In this document: positions 11,284 through 22,890 of the stretch, piece after piece
How the letters are laid out: every line of letters begins with the position of its first letter
How positions within the stretch are numbered: position 1 is the first letter of the stretch
DNA from: Amphiduros pacificus
Lineage: Eukaryota; Annelida; Polychaeta; Phyllodocida; Hesionidae
DNA length: 64,000 bases
Reading direction: 5' to 3'
NCBI GenBank assembly: GCA_949316495.1
Contig: OX439011.1
Coordinates: forward strand, 22,907,995-22,971,994
The notes under the pieces: generated by a model
Seen by the model: the letters and a program-made list of their open reading frames with translations, nothing else
The model's database searches: none
What the model was told of the DNA's origin: nothing
Translations under genes and position numbers: made by a program

Positions 11284-13012
11284 TCCTCCAACAAAATATA
11301 AACACCCAGCAGAATATTACCATCCAACAGAATATTAACACTCAGTAGAATATAACAACCCAGCAGAATATAAACATCCTGCAGAATATAAGCACCCAAC
11401 AGAATATAAGCACCCAACAGAATTTATGCACCCAGTAGAATATAAACACCCAGCAGAATATAACCACCCAACAGAATATAAGCACCCAGTAGAATATAAG
11501 CACCAAACAGAATATAAGCACCCAGTAAAATATAAGCACCCAGTAGAATATAAGCACCAAACAGAATATAAGCACCCAGTAAAATATAAGCACCCAGTAG
11601 AATATAAACACCCAGTAGAATATAAGCACCCAGTAGAATATAACCACCCAACAGAATATAAACACTCAGCAGAATATAACAACCCAGCAGAATATAAACA
11701 TCCTGCAGAATATAACCCCTCAGCAGAATATAAGCACCCAACAGAATATAAGTACCCAGTAGAATATAAGCACCAAGTAGAATATAAGCACCTAGCAGAA
11801 TATAAGCACCCAGCAAAATATAAGCACCCAACAGAATATATGCACCCAGTAGAATATAAACACCAAGTAGAATATAAACACCTAGTAGAATATAAGCACC
11901 TAGTAGAATATAAGCACCTAGCAGAATATAAGCATCCAGCAAAATATATGCACCCAACAGAATATAAGCACCCAACAGAATAAAAGCACCCAACAGAATA
12001 TATGCACCCAGTAGAACATAAACACCCAGTAGAATATAAACACCCAGCAGAATATAAGCACCCAACAGAATATAAGCACCCAACAGAATATAAACACCCA
12101 GTAGAATATAAACACCCAGCAGAATATAAGCACCCAACAGAATATAAGCACCCAACAGAATATAATCACCCAGTAGAATATAAACACCCAGCAGAATATA
12201 ACCACCCAACAAAATATATGCACCCAGTAGAACATAAACACCCAGTAGAATATAAGTACCCAACAGAATGTAATCACCCAGTAAAATTTAAACACCCAGT
12301 AAAATATATGCACCCAGTAGACCATAAACACCCAGTAGAATATAAGCACCCAACAGAATATATGCACCCAGTAGAACATAAACACCCAGTAGAATATAAC
12401 CACCCAACAGAATATGATCACCCAGTAGAATATAAACACCCAGTAAAATATAAGCACCCAGTAGAATATAAACACCCAGCAGAATATAAACACCCAGCAG
12501 AATATAACCACCCAACAGAATATAAGCACCCAACAGAATATAAGCACCCAACAAAATATAAGCACCCAACAGAATATATGCACCCAACATAATATAACCA
12601 CCCAGCAGAATATAACCACCCAACAAAATATAAGCACCCAACAAAATATAAGCACCCAACATAATATAACCACCCAGTAGAATATAAACACCCAACAGAA
12701 TATAAGCACCCAACAGAAAATAAGCACCCAACAGAATATAAGCACCCAGTAAAATATAAACACCCAATAGAGTATAAACACCCAGTAGAATATAAGCACC
12801 CAGCAGAATATAAGCACCCAACAGAATATAAGCACCCAGTAAAATATAAACACCCAGTAAAATATAAGCACCCAGTAGAATATAACCATCCAGTAGAATA
12901 TAACCATCAAGTAGAATATAACCATCCAGTAGAATATAACCATCCAGTAGAATGTAACCATCCAGTAGAATATAACCATCCAGTAGAATATAACCATCCA
13001 AAAAGAATATTA
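11284..13012 (+). repeat. 18-bp minisatellite, EYKHPV-type
   Basis: About 96 tandem copies of an 18-bp unit, CAGAATATAAGCACCCAA and variants (A/G in the middle, CAG/TAG/CAA ends). The plus frame reads EYKHPV/EYKHPT and the minus frames read YILLGA and IFYWVL, giving spurious frames up to 359 codons. Within the array, sub-blocks are homogenised, most clearly the last 130 bp (12880-13000) where every unit is the ATAACCATCC type. No coding constraint: variants change amino acids freely and stop codons (TAAAAG, CATAAT) interrupt. Confidence 0.96.
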
Positions 13013-14785
13013 TCAGTCCAAATGAATGATGATTACAGGATCATATAAAATTAAACTAATAAAATAATTAATAAGTTGATATTGAATTGCAGAAAGTTAT
13101 AAAAACTATCCAAATGGCTTCTCTAATTCAAGCATCAACTCCTATCGATCTTAAATATTGTTTTGGAAAAAATAATATCCCAATCTGATGGATTGAATTT
13201 ACGAATGAGCATTGTCTGCAGTTATGTGTTAAAGGTTAATAACTGTCATAACACCTCAAATCATATCATCAGACACATCACACACTGTGAGACACATGCT
13301 AACACTGAAACATTTGGATCAATTGCACTGGATATATTCATACATGTTCAAGATTGGCCTCATGATCAATTCACTCGAAGTTTATAATCCATAGTAGAAA
13401 TTTGAAATTGGCTCCATGCCATGGTTTCTTTGCAAATGTGTCTGAGCTCAATTAAAATCAGAATATGAAGATTTCATGTTGTCAAAAAACATATTCAATT
13501 TTATATGTTCTGACATGCATATTGCTCAAATATTACCCCAATATGACGATTATATATTTGTTTACTTTATAAAGTCATTATTATTCATATTTTCTACGTT
13601 GGCAAACAAAAGAACTCGAATATAAAATGTTATCTTTTTTGGGGCATCAAGTCATTTTTATTAAATTAAAAAACTCCAGATCTCTTTATGGCCAGTAATA
13701 TACCAAAGAAAGTCAGTTATTGGAGTGGTGCATATTTTTTCTGGAGAAGTCATATGGAAAGTAGTCCGGTAGGATATTAGTTTCATGGGGAGTTAATGTG
13801 TTGATATGTACTCCAGGAGTTTATTCACAACAGAACTCAAGATGGCCAAAAGCTGGTTGGGAATGTGCTTGATTTCTCTTAAGGAAAGTACACGTCATGG
13901 ATTTCAATCATTTCACAAAGCAGAATATGAATTGATGAATAGAATCAAGATAAATTGATACATTGGATCAACAATGTACTTGTGGTTTCTTAAATATATA
14001 GTGTAGTATAATATAAATATATACAGAAAATATACTTGATATTTTATTCAAATGTGGATAATAAAATTAATATATAACTTGTGTGATCAACAATTTTCTG
14101 AAATTATAACAAATATATAAAATGATATTTATTTATTAATTTATTTTATTAATTTATTTATATTTTCCGTTGTTGAACTATATTCGTCTTGTAGTATTAC
14201 ATGTGTGCAATAAACTCTTTCATAAGACTAAAAACATGGGAGTCTTTACCTGTAAAAGGCATTGATATCTTAATAAACTTGTCATCTTGTCAACACTTAT
14301 CCAATATGGCATGAATTTTCCTTGTCCTTTAAAAGCATGCTCCTTCATGTACACATATCACAATATTTCACCCGCCCCGGTTATAGGAATATGAGATCTG
14401 CCAAAGAAGTCTTTGACACATCTGGATCAAACAAGGTCATGTGATTCTTGGGAGATCACGTGACAGTGCAGTGAATCAGGGTTATATTTGACAGGGCAAT
14501 TATTGCCAGACAGGATATTAATGTTGAGGAAAGAAATGTTCAAATACAATCGCTTTTACGGATGTATTCTGCAATCAGACCAAGTCTTGTAAATGTAAAT
14601 TTAATAATCAACACTAGACCATATTCTTTTTGATAAATACTAAAATAATTGTTGTTAAATTTATGAATTTTGAATACAATTGAATTCTATCATAGGCACT
14701 AAAATAATAGTTTTCATTTGTCGCAGAATGTTACATTATCTGACATAAAATGCAAAATGAACCTGTTTTCTGCTTCAATAGCTGC
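13013..14785. other. AT-rich unique DNA, no gene seen
   Basis: No gene found. At 14370-14530 a less AT-rich segment contains E-box CACGTGAC and AAGGTCATGTGA words. At 14100-14165 there is an ATTTATTT-rich simple stretch. Confidence 0.4.
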
Positions 14786-14995
14786 TATACCGGCCCCACT
14801 AGCACAGTTGGTAGAGTATATGATCTGGGCCTTGTTGGTTATATAAGTGGAGGACCGGAGGTTGTGGGTTCAACTCCCACTGCCGGCAGTGTTACTTTCA
14901 CACTGGTTATATAAGTGGAGGACGGGAGGTGGTGGGTTCGACTCCCACTGCCGGCAGTGTTACTTTCACACTGGTCATATAAGTGGAGGCATGGG
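14786..14995 (+). repeat. tRNA-derived SINE head with its B-box half repeated in tandem
   Basis: A pol III-like A box (TAGCACAGTTGGTAGAG) at about 14798-14816 is followed by a B box (GGTTCAACTCC) near 14868. The segment from TTATATAAGTGGAGGA to TTTCACACTGG then repeats with a 68-bp period: starts at 14839, 14907 (with B box GGTTCGACTCC) and a partial third at 14975. It does not fold as a functional tRNA because the acceptor ends do not pair, so it is a SINE relic. Relatives are at 39296 and 59488. Confidence 0.75.
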
Positions 14996-15150
14996 AATGA
15001 TAGATTGAACATAATGTAGGAATGATATATTGAACATAGTGTAGCAATGATAGATTGAATATACTGCAGTAATGATAGATTGAACATAATGTAGGAATGA
15101 CAGATAGAACATGCAGCAATAATGATAGCTTGAACATTTTGCAGTAATGA
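14996..15150 (+). repeat. 25-bp minisatellite, six copies
   Basis: Six copies of AATGATAGATTGAACATAAT plus five more bases, with 1-6 differences each, directly follow the 68-bp repeat. Confidence 0.9.
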
Positions 15151-15393
15151 GTTATGTACATTTTTTATATTGTTGTCATATTAATCTTTGTCTGGGCCAT
15201 AACTGCACGGATAAGGTCCAATTCAAGAAATTTGTCAGTTTTATTTTTACAAACCGTGCTATCTTATGCATCTACCGTATGCTTATGTTCAGGTTGGATT
15301 CTGAACACGTATCGCCTATCAATAAACACCAACTGCTTTAACTTTCACTACATCGATAAGTTCGAGTGTATTGTAAAACTGTGCTTTAAGAAA
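15151..15393. other. Short unique segment before the 39-bp array
   Basis: An ATG at 15154 opens a frame with a hydrophobic start (MYIFYIVVILIFVWAI) that runs into the 39-bp array and stays open to 17049. I do not call a gene: there is no upstream evidence, and the array is open in most frames anyway. Confidence 0.3.
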
Positions 15394-17290
15394 AGCACGC
15401 CAAGCAAGACCAGAGTACAAGGCTGCCGGAGAAGCACGCCAAGCAAGACCAGAGGACAAGGCTGCTGGAGAAGCACGCCAAGCAAGACCAGAGGACAAGG
15501 CTGCTGGAGAAGCACGCCATGCAAGACAAGAGGACAAGGCTGCTGGAGAAGCACGCCAAGCAAGACCAGAGGACAAGGCTGCTGGAGAAGCACGCCAAGC
15601 AAGACCAGAGGACAAGGCTGCTGGAGAAGCACGCCAAGCAAGACCAGAGGACAAGGCTGCTGGAGAAGCACGCCAAGCAAGACCAGAGGACAAGGCTGCT
15701 GGAGTAGCACGCCAAGCAAAACCAGAGGACAAGGCTTCTGGAGAAGCACGCCAAGCAAGACAAGAGGACAAGGCTGCTGGAGAAGCACGCCAATCAAGAC
15801 CAGAGGACAAGGCTGCTGGAGAAGCACGCCAAGCAAGACAAGAGGTGAGGCTGCTGGAGTAGCACGCCAAGCAAGACCAGAGGACAAGGCTGCTGGAGAA
15901 GCACGCCAAGCAAGACCAGAGGACAAGGCTGCCGGAGAAGCACGCAAAGCAAGACAAGAGGACAAGGCTACCGGAAAAACACGCCAAGCAATATCAGAGG
16001 ACAAGGCTGCTGGAGAAGCACGCCAAGCAAGGCCAGAGGACAAGGCTGCCGGAGAAGCACGCCAAGCAAGACCAGAGGACAAGGCTGCTGGAGAAGCACG
16101 CCAAGCAATATCAGAGGACAAGGCTGCTGGAGAAGCACGCCAGGCAAGACCAGAGGACAAGGCTGCTGGAGAAGCACGCCAAGCAATATCAGAGGACAAG
16201 GCTTCTGAAGAAGCACGCCAAGCAAGACCAGAGGATATGGCTGCTGGAGAAGCACGCCAAGCAATATCAGAGGACAAGGCTGCTGGAGAAGCACGCCAGG
16301 CAAGACCAGAGGACAAGGCTGCTGGAGAAGCAAGCCAAGCAATATCAGAGGACAAGGCTGCGGGAGAAGCACGCCAGGCAAGACCAGAGGACAAGGCTGC
16401 TGGAGAAGCACGCCAAGCAATATCAGAGGACAAGGCTGCTGGAGAAGCACGCCAGGCAAGACCAGAGGACAAGGCTGCTGGAGTAGCACGCCAAGCAATA
16501 TCAGAGGACAAGGCTGCTGGAGAAGCACGCCAGGCAAGACCAGAGGACAAGGCTGCTGGAGAAGCACGCCAAGCAATATCAGAGGACAAGGCTGCTGGAG
16601 AAGCACGCCAAGCAAGACCAGAGGACAAGGCTGCTGGAGAAGCATGCCAGGTAGGACCAGAGGACAAGGCTGCTGGAGAAGCACGCCAAGCAATATCAGA
16701 GGACAAGGCTTCTGAAGATGCACGCCAAGCAAGACCAGAGGACAAGGCTGCTGGAGAAGCACGCCAAGCAAGACCAGAGGACAAGGCTGCTGGAGAAGCA
16801 CGCCAAGCAAGACCAGAGGACAAGGCTGCTGGAGAAGCACGCCAAGCAAGACAAGAGGACAAGGCTGCCGGAGAAGCACGCCAAGCAAGACCAGAGGACA
16901 AGGCTGCCAGAGAAGCAACCACGCAAGACAAGAGGACAAGGCTGCTGGAGAAGCACGCCAAGCAAGACCAGAGGACAAGGCTGCTGGAGAAGCACGCCAA
17001 GCAAGACCAGAGGACAAGGCTGCTGGAGAAGCATGCCAAGCAAGACTAGAGGACAAGGCTGCTGGAGAAGCACACCAAGCAAGACTTGAGGACAAGGCTG
17101 CTGGAGAAGCACGCCAAGCAAGACAAGAGGACAAGGCAGCTGGAGAAGCACGCCAGGCAAGACCAGAGGACAAGGCTGCTGGAGAAGCATGCCAAGCATG
17201 ACCAGAGGACAAGGCTGCTGGAGAAGCACGCCGAGCAATATCAGAGGACAAGGCTTCTGAAGAAGCACGCCAAGCAAGACAAGAGGACAA
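15394..17290 (+). repeat. 39-bp minisatellite, left block, with 78-bp higher-order unit
   Basis: About 48 copies of a 39-bp unit (core GAGGACAAGGCTGCTGGAGA then AGCACGCCAAGCAAGACCA). Between about 15975 and 16700 units alternate between CAAGACCAG and CAATATCAG types, making a 78-bp dimer that was itself amplified. The unit has no stop in nearly any frame, giving overlapping frames up to 631 codons (SKTRGQGCWRSTP and EDKAAGEARQ on plus, WRASPAALSSGLA on minus). Length changes at about 15846 and 16913 break the plus frame, and substitutions show no codon-position bias I can see, so this is not a gene. Confidence 0.95.
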
Positions 17291-18039
17291 CCCAGCAAAC
17301 ACAAGACGTCTACAAAACGTTTTGGTTTGGTCTTGGATTGGCTAGGCTATAAACTTCGTCTTGTAAACGTTTTGAAAACGTTTTTTCAAAAACATCTTGG
17401 AATCGTCTTGATAAAACATATACAAAACGTTTTGATTTGGTCTTGGTTTGGCTTAGCTTCAGAAATTATGGTTGGTAAATGTTTTAATAATGTTGGACAC
17501 TAATTATGGAAAGTGACATTATGAAACTGGCATGAAATAGTTTAACTGAATGTTTTGGTGTTATTTGGTGAGGTCATAATCACATTTTTTATTGTTTTAA
17601 GAATAACACATGTAGGTAATGTTAAGAAAACATGACAACAATGTTTGACCTTGATGTAATATTTTCATATATTATACTGAATCCTTCCAACAACTTACAA
17701 AGTTGTCCATTTGACAGTTATTTCAAACCAATGTACACATGACTGGGTTAGTTGGTTATTAATAGTCCCTCCACCTCCATGAGATGGAGTCCTACTCCAC
17801 ACCCCTGCACATATTATTTTCGTATTCTTACTGCATATTAGAATTAGAAAAATAGGTTAACACTACTAAATTTGCTGTTATTTTACATGATGATATGATT
17901 AATAATTATACCATTCAGGTCAGGTAATATACATACACCTGTATAAGAAATAACTACCAATACAGAATGTTTGAATTATAAGTGTATGTAATGCTGACTC
18001 TGTCACCACTCAAATTTGAAAAGTGAAGACTTGGTTCTC

Positions 18040-19104
18040 CAACAGCAAACATCGACTCAAGGCCACATCTTTGTTTTAGAGCTACAATTCGGGAATTAAG
18101 GTATGTACATGAGTGTGTTAATTATTGTGAGACTTATGGCATGAACATTCATGAATATATATTTAAATGCTGAGTTAAGACATTGAGTATTTATCTTTTA
18201 CATGTGCATCTAATTTGGCTTAGTCAATTGACCCAATTACATAAGGGAGGGTTGCACCTTGTGCCCTCACCAGGCCTGTATGACCCCAGTTAGGCCAACA
18301 AGCTGTGACCCACATGTGGCTATTTCTGTACTGGCCTGCCAAACCCAACATGCACTCAAGCTTCTGTGAAGTGTGATAAATATAGGAAAAATCAATTCAC
18401 AAATCTATGCATATCCTCACATACAATGTTTGGCACAATTAAAGAATTCTGGGCTCTATTATTTTTTATCATTATACATCTGTCTCTAAAAGTTTATGAC
18501 TTAATCGAGTCACTGAATTTGACTTAATTTATACTTAAACCACATGTTTTCAGATTGTGTAATTTATTTTTTTTATATTCATATCTTATGGCTTAAATGA
18601 TATGTTTGTATTGTTTATGAAAACGTTTTAAATCTTTGAATTTAATAATTGCAGGAGCATGTCGAAGGATTTATCTGAAACAACATGAAGGACAATAGCC
18701 ATTTCGGGGCAAAGCCTAAGAACAATGAAGAATGCCCCAAACTTGAACCAAGTTGGAGGGGCAAAATATCAGGTAGGATATTTTAGAATATCTGTACAAA
18801 ATCGGCTTTTTTTTTTGGGGGGGGGGGTTGTTTGGTGAATATGGTATGTTAAATATTTAAAGGAATATTTCTTATGGTATCAAAAGTTTGACAATGAATC
18901 TTAAAAAAATGTTATTTCTGTTTCAGAAAGGTGCAGCAAAGAGAGGGTCTGCTCCCAGCACACCAGCTTCCTCATGTCTGGACTCATCTGAAGAGGACTC
19001 CTCACAAACTCCACACTATCAGAAATCATGGACATTTTCAACAATTATCAGATATATGTAGAAATACATTGTAATATTGAGTTAGAAACTAAAATGATAA
19101 TAAA
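18040..19104 (+). other. Candidate small spliced transcription unit inside the transposon
   Basis: Signals in order: a consensus donor AAG|GTATGT at 18101; acceptor AATTGCAG ending 18654; donor CAG|GTAGGA at 18773; acceptor TTCTGTTTCAG ending 18926; AATAAA at 19099-19104 followed by a 12-A run. Joining 18725-18772 to 18927-19061 gives a 60-codon frame from ATG to TAG with both exons in phase 0 (MKNAPNLNQVGGAKYQ, then KGAAKRGSAPSTPASS and an acidic Ser-rich end). I do not recognise the peptide. It could be a captured host 3' end, a degraded transposon gene or chance. Confidence 0.25.
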
Positions 19105-19262
19105 TATTTAAAAAAAAAAAAGAAAATTAATGTTTTTTCTATGTTCTTTTTGTACAAATTTAGAGGTAAGATGAAAATATATTGTTATGACTTGTGGGAA
19201 ATTCTCAAAAAGGTTGTAGGAAGGTCTCAGAAAGGTTTAATGAATATCTTAAGAAGGTCCTA

Positions 19263-19500
19263 TCAAAACGTTTCCAAGAGGTTTTGTAAAAAACGTTTCC
19301 AAGAGGTTTTATCAAAAACGTTTCCAAGATGTTTTGTCAAAACGTTTCCTAGAGGTTTTGCCAAAACGTTTCCAAGAGGTTTTGCCAAAACGTTTCCTAG
19401 AGGTTTTGTCAAAACGTTTTCAAGAGGTTTTGCCAAAACGTTTTCAAGAGGTTTTGTCAAAACGTTTTCAAGAGGTTTTGTCAAAACGTTTTGAAAACGT
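19263..19500 (+). repeat. 24-bp subterminal tandem repeat with AAAACGTTTT
   Basis: About nine copies of AAAACGTTTCCAAGAGGTTT plus four bases (KTFPRGFA in one frame) occupy the right subterminal part of the transposon and grade into perfect AAAACGTTTT palindromes up to 19590. Confidence 0.9.
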
Positions 19501-19608
19501 TTTGGAGTGTCTACACAATTACGTTTTCAAAACGTTTTGTCAAAACGTTTTGGAAACCAAACCAAAACGTTTTCAAGACGTTTTCAAAACGTATAATTGT
19601 TTGCTGGG

Positions 19609-19780
19609 AAGGCTGCTGGAGTAGCACGCCAAACAAGACCAGAGGACAAGGCTGCTGGAGAAGCACGCCAAGCAATATCAGAGGACAAGGCTGCTGGAGA
19701 AGCATGCCAAGCAATATCAGAGGACAAGGCTGCTGGAGAAGCATGCCAAGCAATATCAGAGGACAAGGCTGCTGGAGAAG
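19609..19780 (+). repeat. 39-bp minisatellite, right block
   Basis: About 4.4 copies of the same unit as 15394-17290, resuming in phase directly after the transposon and ending at GGAGAAG|TGTCTATG. Confidence 0.95.
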
Positions 19781-22700
19781 TGTCTATGTTGTCGAGTGTC
19801 TTCTCCCATAGTGCCTTGCAGTAAACTGGACCACAATGTATATTCATTTTCCTTCTTTATCAGCCCACTCCTATTCATAGCTAAGTATTTTCATTGTTCT
19901 GAAATATGTAGTGTTATAAAATTTATCTTTATTTTTGTGACGGAGAAGGTAATCCCATTTTAGTTATTCCGCAGATTAATTTCTCTGATTAGTTCAGTTT
20001 ATTTTTGTTTGTTATCTGCATACACTTGTTAATATTCAGCTGCAGCATGAGAAAGTAAAGAACTTGTAAAACCTGTAACCTTAAATATACATATAAAATA
20101 TTTTAGTTATAAAGCATATTGATATGTTTTATATTCACAAAGAAAGTCCATTTTTTCTTGGACTTTTCAGAATAATTCATTCATATTATTACCATTACAT
20201 TTCCCTCTTACTTAGGCTATGCGAAGAATTCCTGCCTATGCTTGCTGTGACAACAAAGAAGCTTTCCTTTGCAACTTATATCAATCATTATATTCTTCTG
20301 ATATATATCTTTGAACCAAATTGTAATTCTTCTGTTGATGACTATGTTGTATAGCTTGCATTTTAGTACCCATCAGAAACATGCCACCCACCAACACATT
20401 ATTTACTGTAATTAGAAGGCTTGGTTATAACGTCTACAACCGTTTGTTAAATCTTTCAAAGAAAGAACAATAGATTAGTAAAAAGACAACCCATCATTGA
20501 ATAATGTTAAAGACGCAGCGTAAAATACACTTTCATAAATTGAAAAACACACACAAGCTTATCTCAAAGCAGTTGCGTAAAGCCTTTTTGCCATAAAAAT
20601 AATTAAAGTAATTATTTTTCTCCAAAAATGATCTCTGCCTGAAATTAATTTCTCTATTCTTTTCCTTTAATCATTAGAGTAGTTGTCAGATAGGCGTGCT
20701 CGTGCCAAATCCGCGCCCATTATGGTAATCAGAATTAAAAGTTAACCTATTTCAAATAAAATTAACGGCATGCATAAAGTTACCATAAAATACAAGATGG
20801 ATGACCTACCGAAACAGTCTGGTCTAAATGGTGTTCGTTTCCCTGAATGCTCAAAGTAGTCCATAATTTTGGTCACAGTTAAAAAAATACTGCTATGAGC
20901 ACATCATTTCAGAAAAAAACTTGTGATATAAAGGTGTGAATGAGTTAATCTAATTTGAACTTTAAGGCAGCCTTTAGAAATCAAAAGTTCACATTAGTAG
21001 GAAGATCCAAACTTCCTGGATAAAACCTTGTGAACTTTTGATTTCAACGTTTTTATTGAATTGTTGACAACTGTTCTCCCTTTGGTATTCCTGATATTTA
21101 CGTTAGAATTTCATTTCGAACAAATCAAGTCCAAAATGTTCGATTTATCTTATTTGGAGCGTGGTCAATAATTTGTCCACTAGTTATAACACCTGGGCAA
21201 ATTAGCGCACAAATAGGACCTAGTTCTGTCACAAATCGCATACCAAAAGTTAACGTCCCCAGTGCAAATTTAAATTCCGAACTGAAAATAACTTGTTTTG
21301 TTTTTCCTCCAATTCAAAGCGAGCAACTGCGTCCATTTATTTACACAAAGATGCATTTACTCACAAATGCTTCTTGTCAGGAGATATTTCAATCTCAGGG
21401 TTTGCTTGTTATTCACTGGCTTGGAATTGTCATATTGTGGGGATGTTACATTTAAGTGTGAGTTTATGACATGGCCATTGTTGACTGTCTTTATTTCGAC
21501 GAGCCATCACACGTAAGGCATTGTATTCAAGCCAATGACTTGCATGGGCGTCAGCAGAAGCAGAGGCGGAAGTGCTACAAAGATTCTTTGTAAAACTTAC
21601 TGTTAAGAGCATTCTACTGAAAGAAGAGAAGGTGTAACAAAGAAAGAATTATATAAAAAAACTGACAAATTCACCTTTTGGATACTTTTAGGAATATCGC
21701 TCTGCAATATACAAAAAGTGAAAAAAGAAATCAGAGGATTAAGGTTAATAAGGATATGGATTATGAGAATGAGGCTAAGATCACGTGACACACCACGTGA
21801 TACATGTTCCATGCGCCATGCCTGTGAAGTATTCTTCATTGCAATCAGTACACTTCTTATGTTGATTTTCGTGTCAGACTCTTTGACATCTAGACATACC
21901 TAATTTCAGAATATATTATATCTGAAATCATTAAGTGTTTTTTCTAGTTCTAGACTGACACAAATGTATATTTGTTTGGAAGCCTGCTAACAATTGATGA
22001 ACGGTATCGATATATTCCATGCATTGACGCCAGTGTGACATATTGCTATTCAAGCTTCATAGAAAGAAAGCGGTACCTGAGTTACTCAATAGGTAATATC
22101 TGAGTTGCAACATTACGCCACTTAAGTGTTATTCCCAAGAGTTATAGCATCGATCCAACCACTGCAGTGACATCCTAAGACACCATTCATTCTGTAGCAA
22201 TAAGAATGGTCCTGATAACATAGTGCCTTTAAGAAGCTACCCTAGCCGGACATGGAATGTGAATTTCCGAACCCACTACGCGTTAAGCCCTAAAGAGATT
22301 TTGCTGCAATTTTCCACCAGCTTTCGGTTATCTTAGTTTCAGTGCTTTCAAGCTTAGCTTTAGCTATCACAAATGATTTTCACGGTAATACAATAGGTAT
22401 GAATGCATTTGCCGCTCTTATTCCCTTATTCACCTCTTTAGTCCTCAGCGATTGTACCTTACTCAAGTGTTTCACCTTCAAAGTCCGGTATATTCACTTA
22501 TGGAAAAAACACGTCATGTGCATAAAAGCGCTTATATTATAGTTGGATATATGACCACTGTACAATACCCAATTCCACCAGTTAATATAATTCAAAAGAA
22601 TATTGAGCAAAGAAAGCAATGACATAACCTACTTTGACTTAGATCCAAGATTGACTTTCTTAATCATGCATGAAGATATACTTTTAACGACATTTAACAC

Positions 22701-22890
22701 CAAGCACAGTTTTCCCCGTATGTGAAATACGAATTATTATTGTGATGTTGAAATAAGCATATAACAAAAAGTGTGAATTTGTTTGTATTAAGCGATTCAT
22801 TTGCTGACATATGAAATGCCTCTGCACTTTATATGTTTTTACAAAGAAAAGAATTGAATGTACAATAATGGCGGTGTTAACACTGTAGGC
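19781..22890. other. 3.1 kb unique DNA, no gene seen
   Basis: Only short frames without recognisable motifs. The segment at 20560-20960 is non-repetitive with homeodomain-like words (AAATTAATTTC, GTAATCAGAATTAAAAG) and a GC-richer patch (CGTGCTCGTGCCAAATCCGC at 20696-20715), so it is a candidate conserved non-coding element. No RNA gene recognised. Confidence 0.35.

Larger units (their letters stand above)
17291..19608. mobile_element. TIR DNA transposon, non-autonomous, inserted in the 39-bp array
   Basis: The element starts CCCAGCAAACA (17291-17301) and ends with its exact complement TGTTTGCTGGG (19598-19608). It lies between two parts of one 39-bp unit. Left flank GAGGACAA and right flank AAGGCTGCTGG rejoin to the array consensus once a 2-bp AA duplication is removed, so both ends are certain to within a base. 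Both termini are packed with AAAACGTTTT palindromes and share AAAACGTTTTGGTTTGG. There is no transposase frame. A 24-bp subterminal repeat and intron-like signals lie inside. Superfamily is unresolved: 2-bp duplications are known for Tc1/mariner (TA) and ISL2EU (AT), but AA fits neither cleanly. Confidence 0.88.

Noticed and set aside
11918-12997. 359-codon minus frame rich in IFYWV, resembling a membrane protein
   Set aside because: It is the complement of the 18-bp EYKHPV unit; hydrophobicity follows from the repeat.
14786-14890. tRNA gene on the plus strand
   Set aside because: A box and B box are present with poor stems and tandem duplication of the half; a SINE relic.
15154-17049. 631-codon frame with hydrophobic N-terminus over the 39-bp array
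   Set aside because: The array is stop-free in most frames on both strands, unit length changes break the frame, and variants show no coding bias. No promoter or splice evidence.
15394-17290. CRISPR-like array
   Set aside because: Units are contiguous tandem repeats without unique spacers, in a eukaryotic context.
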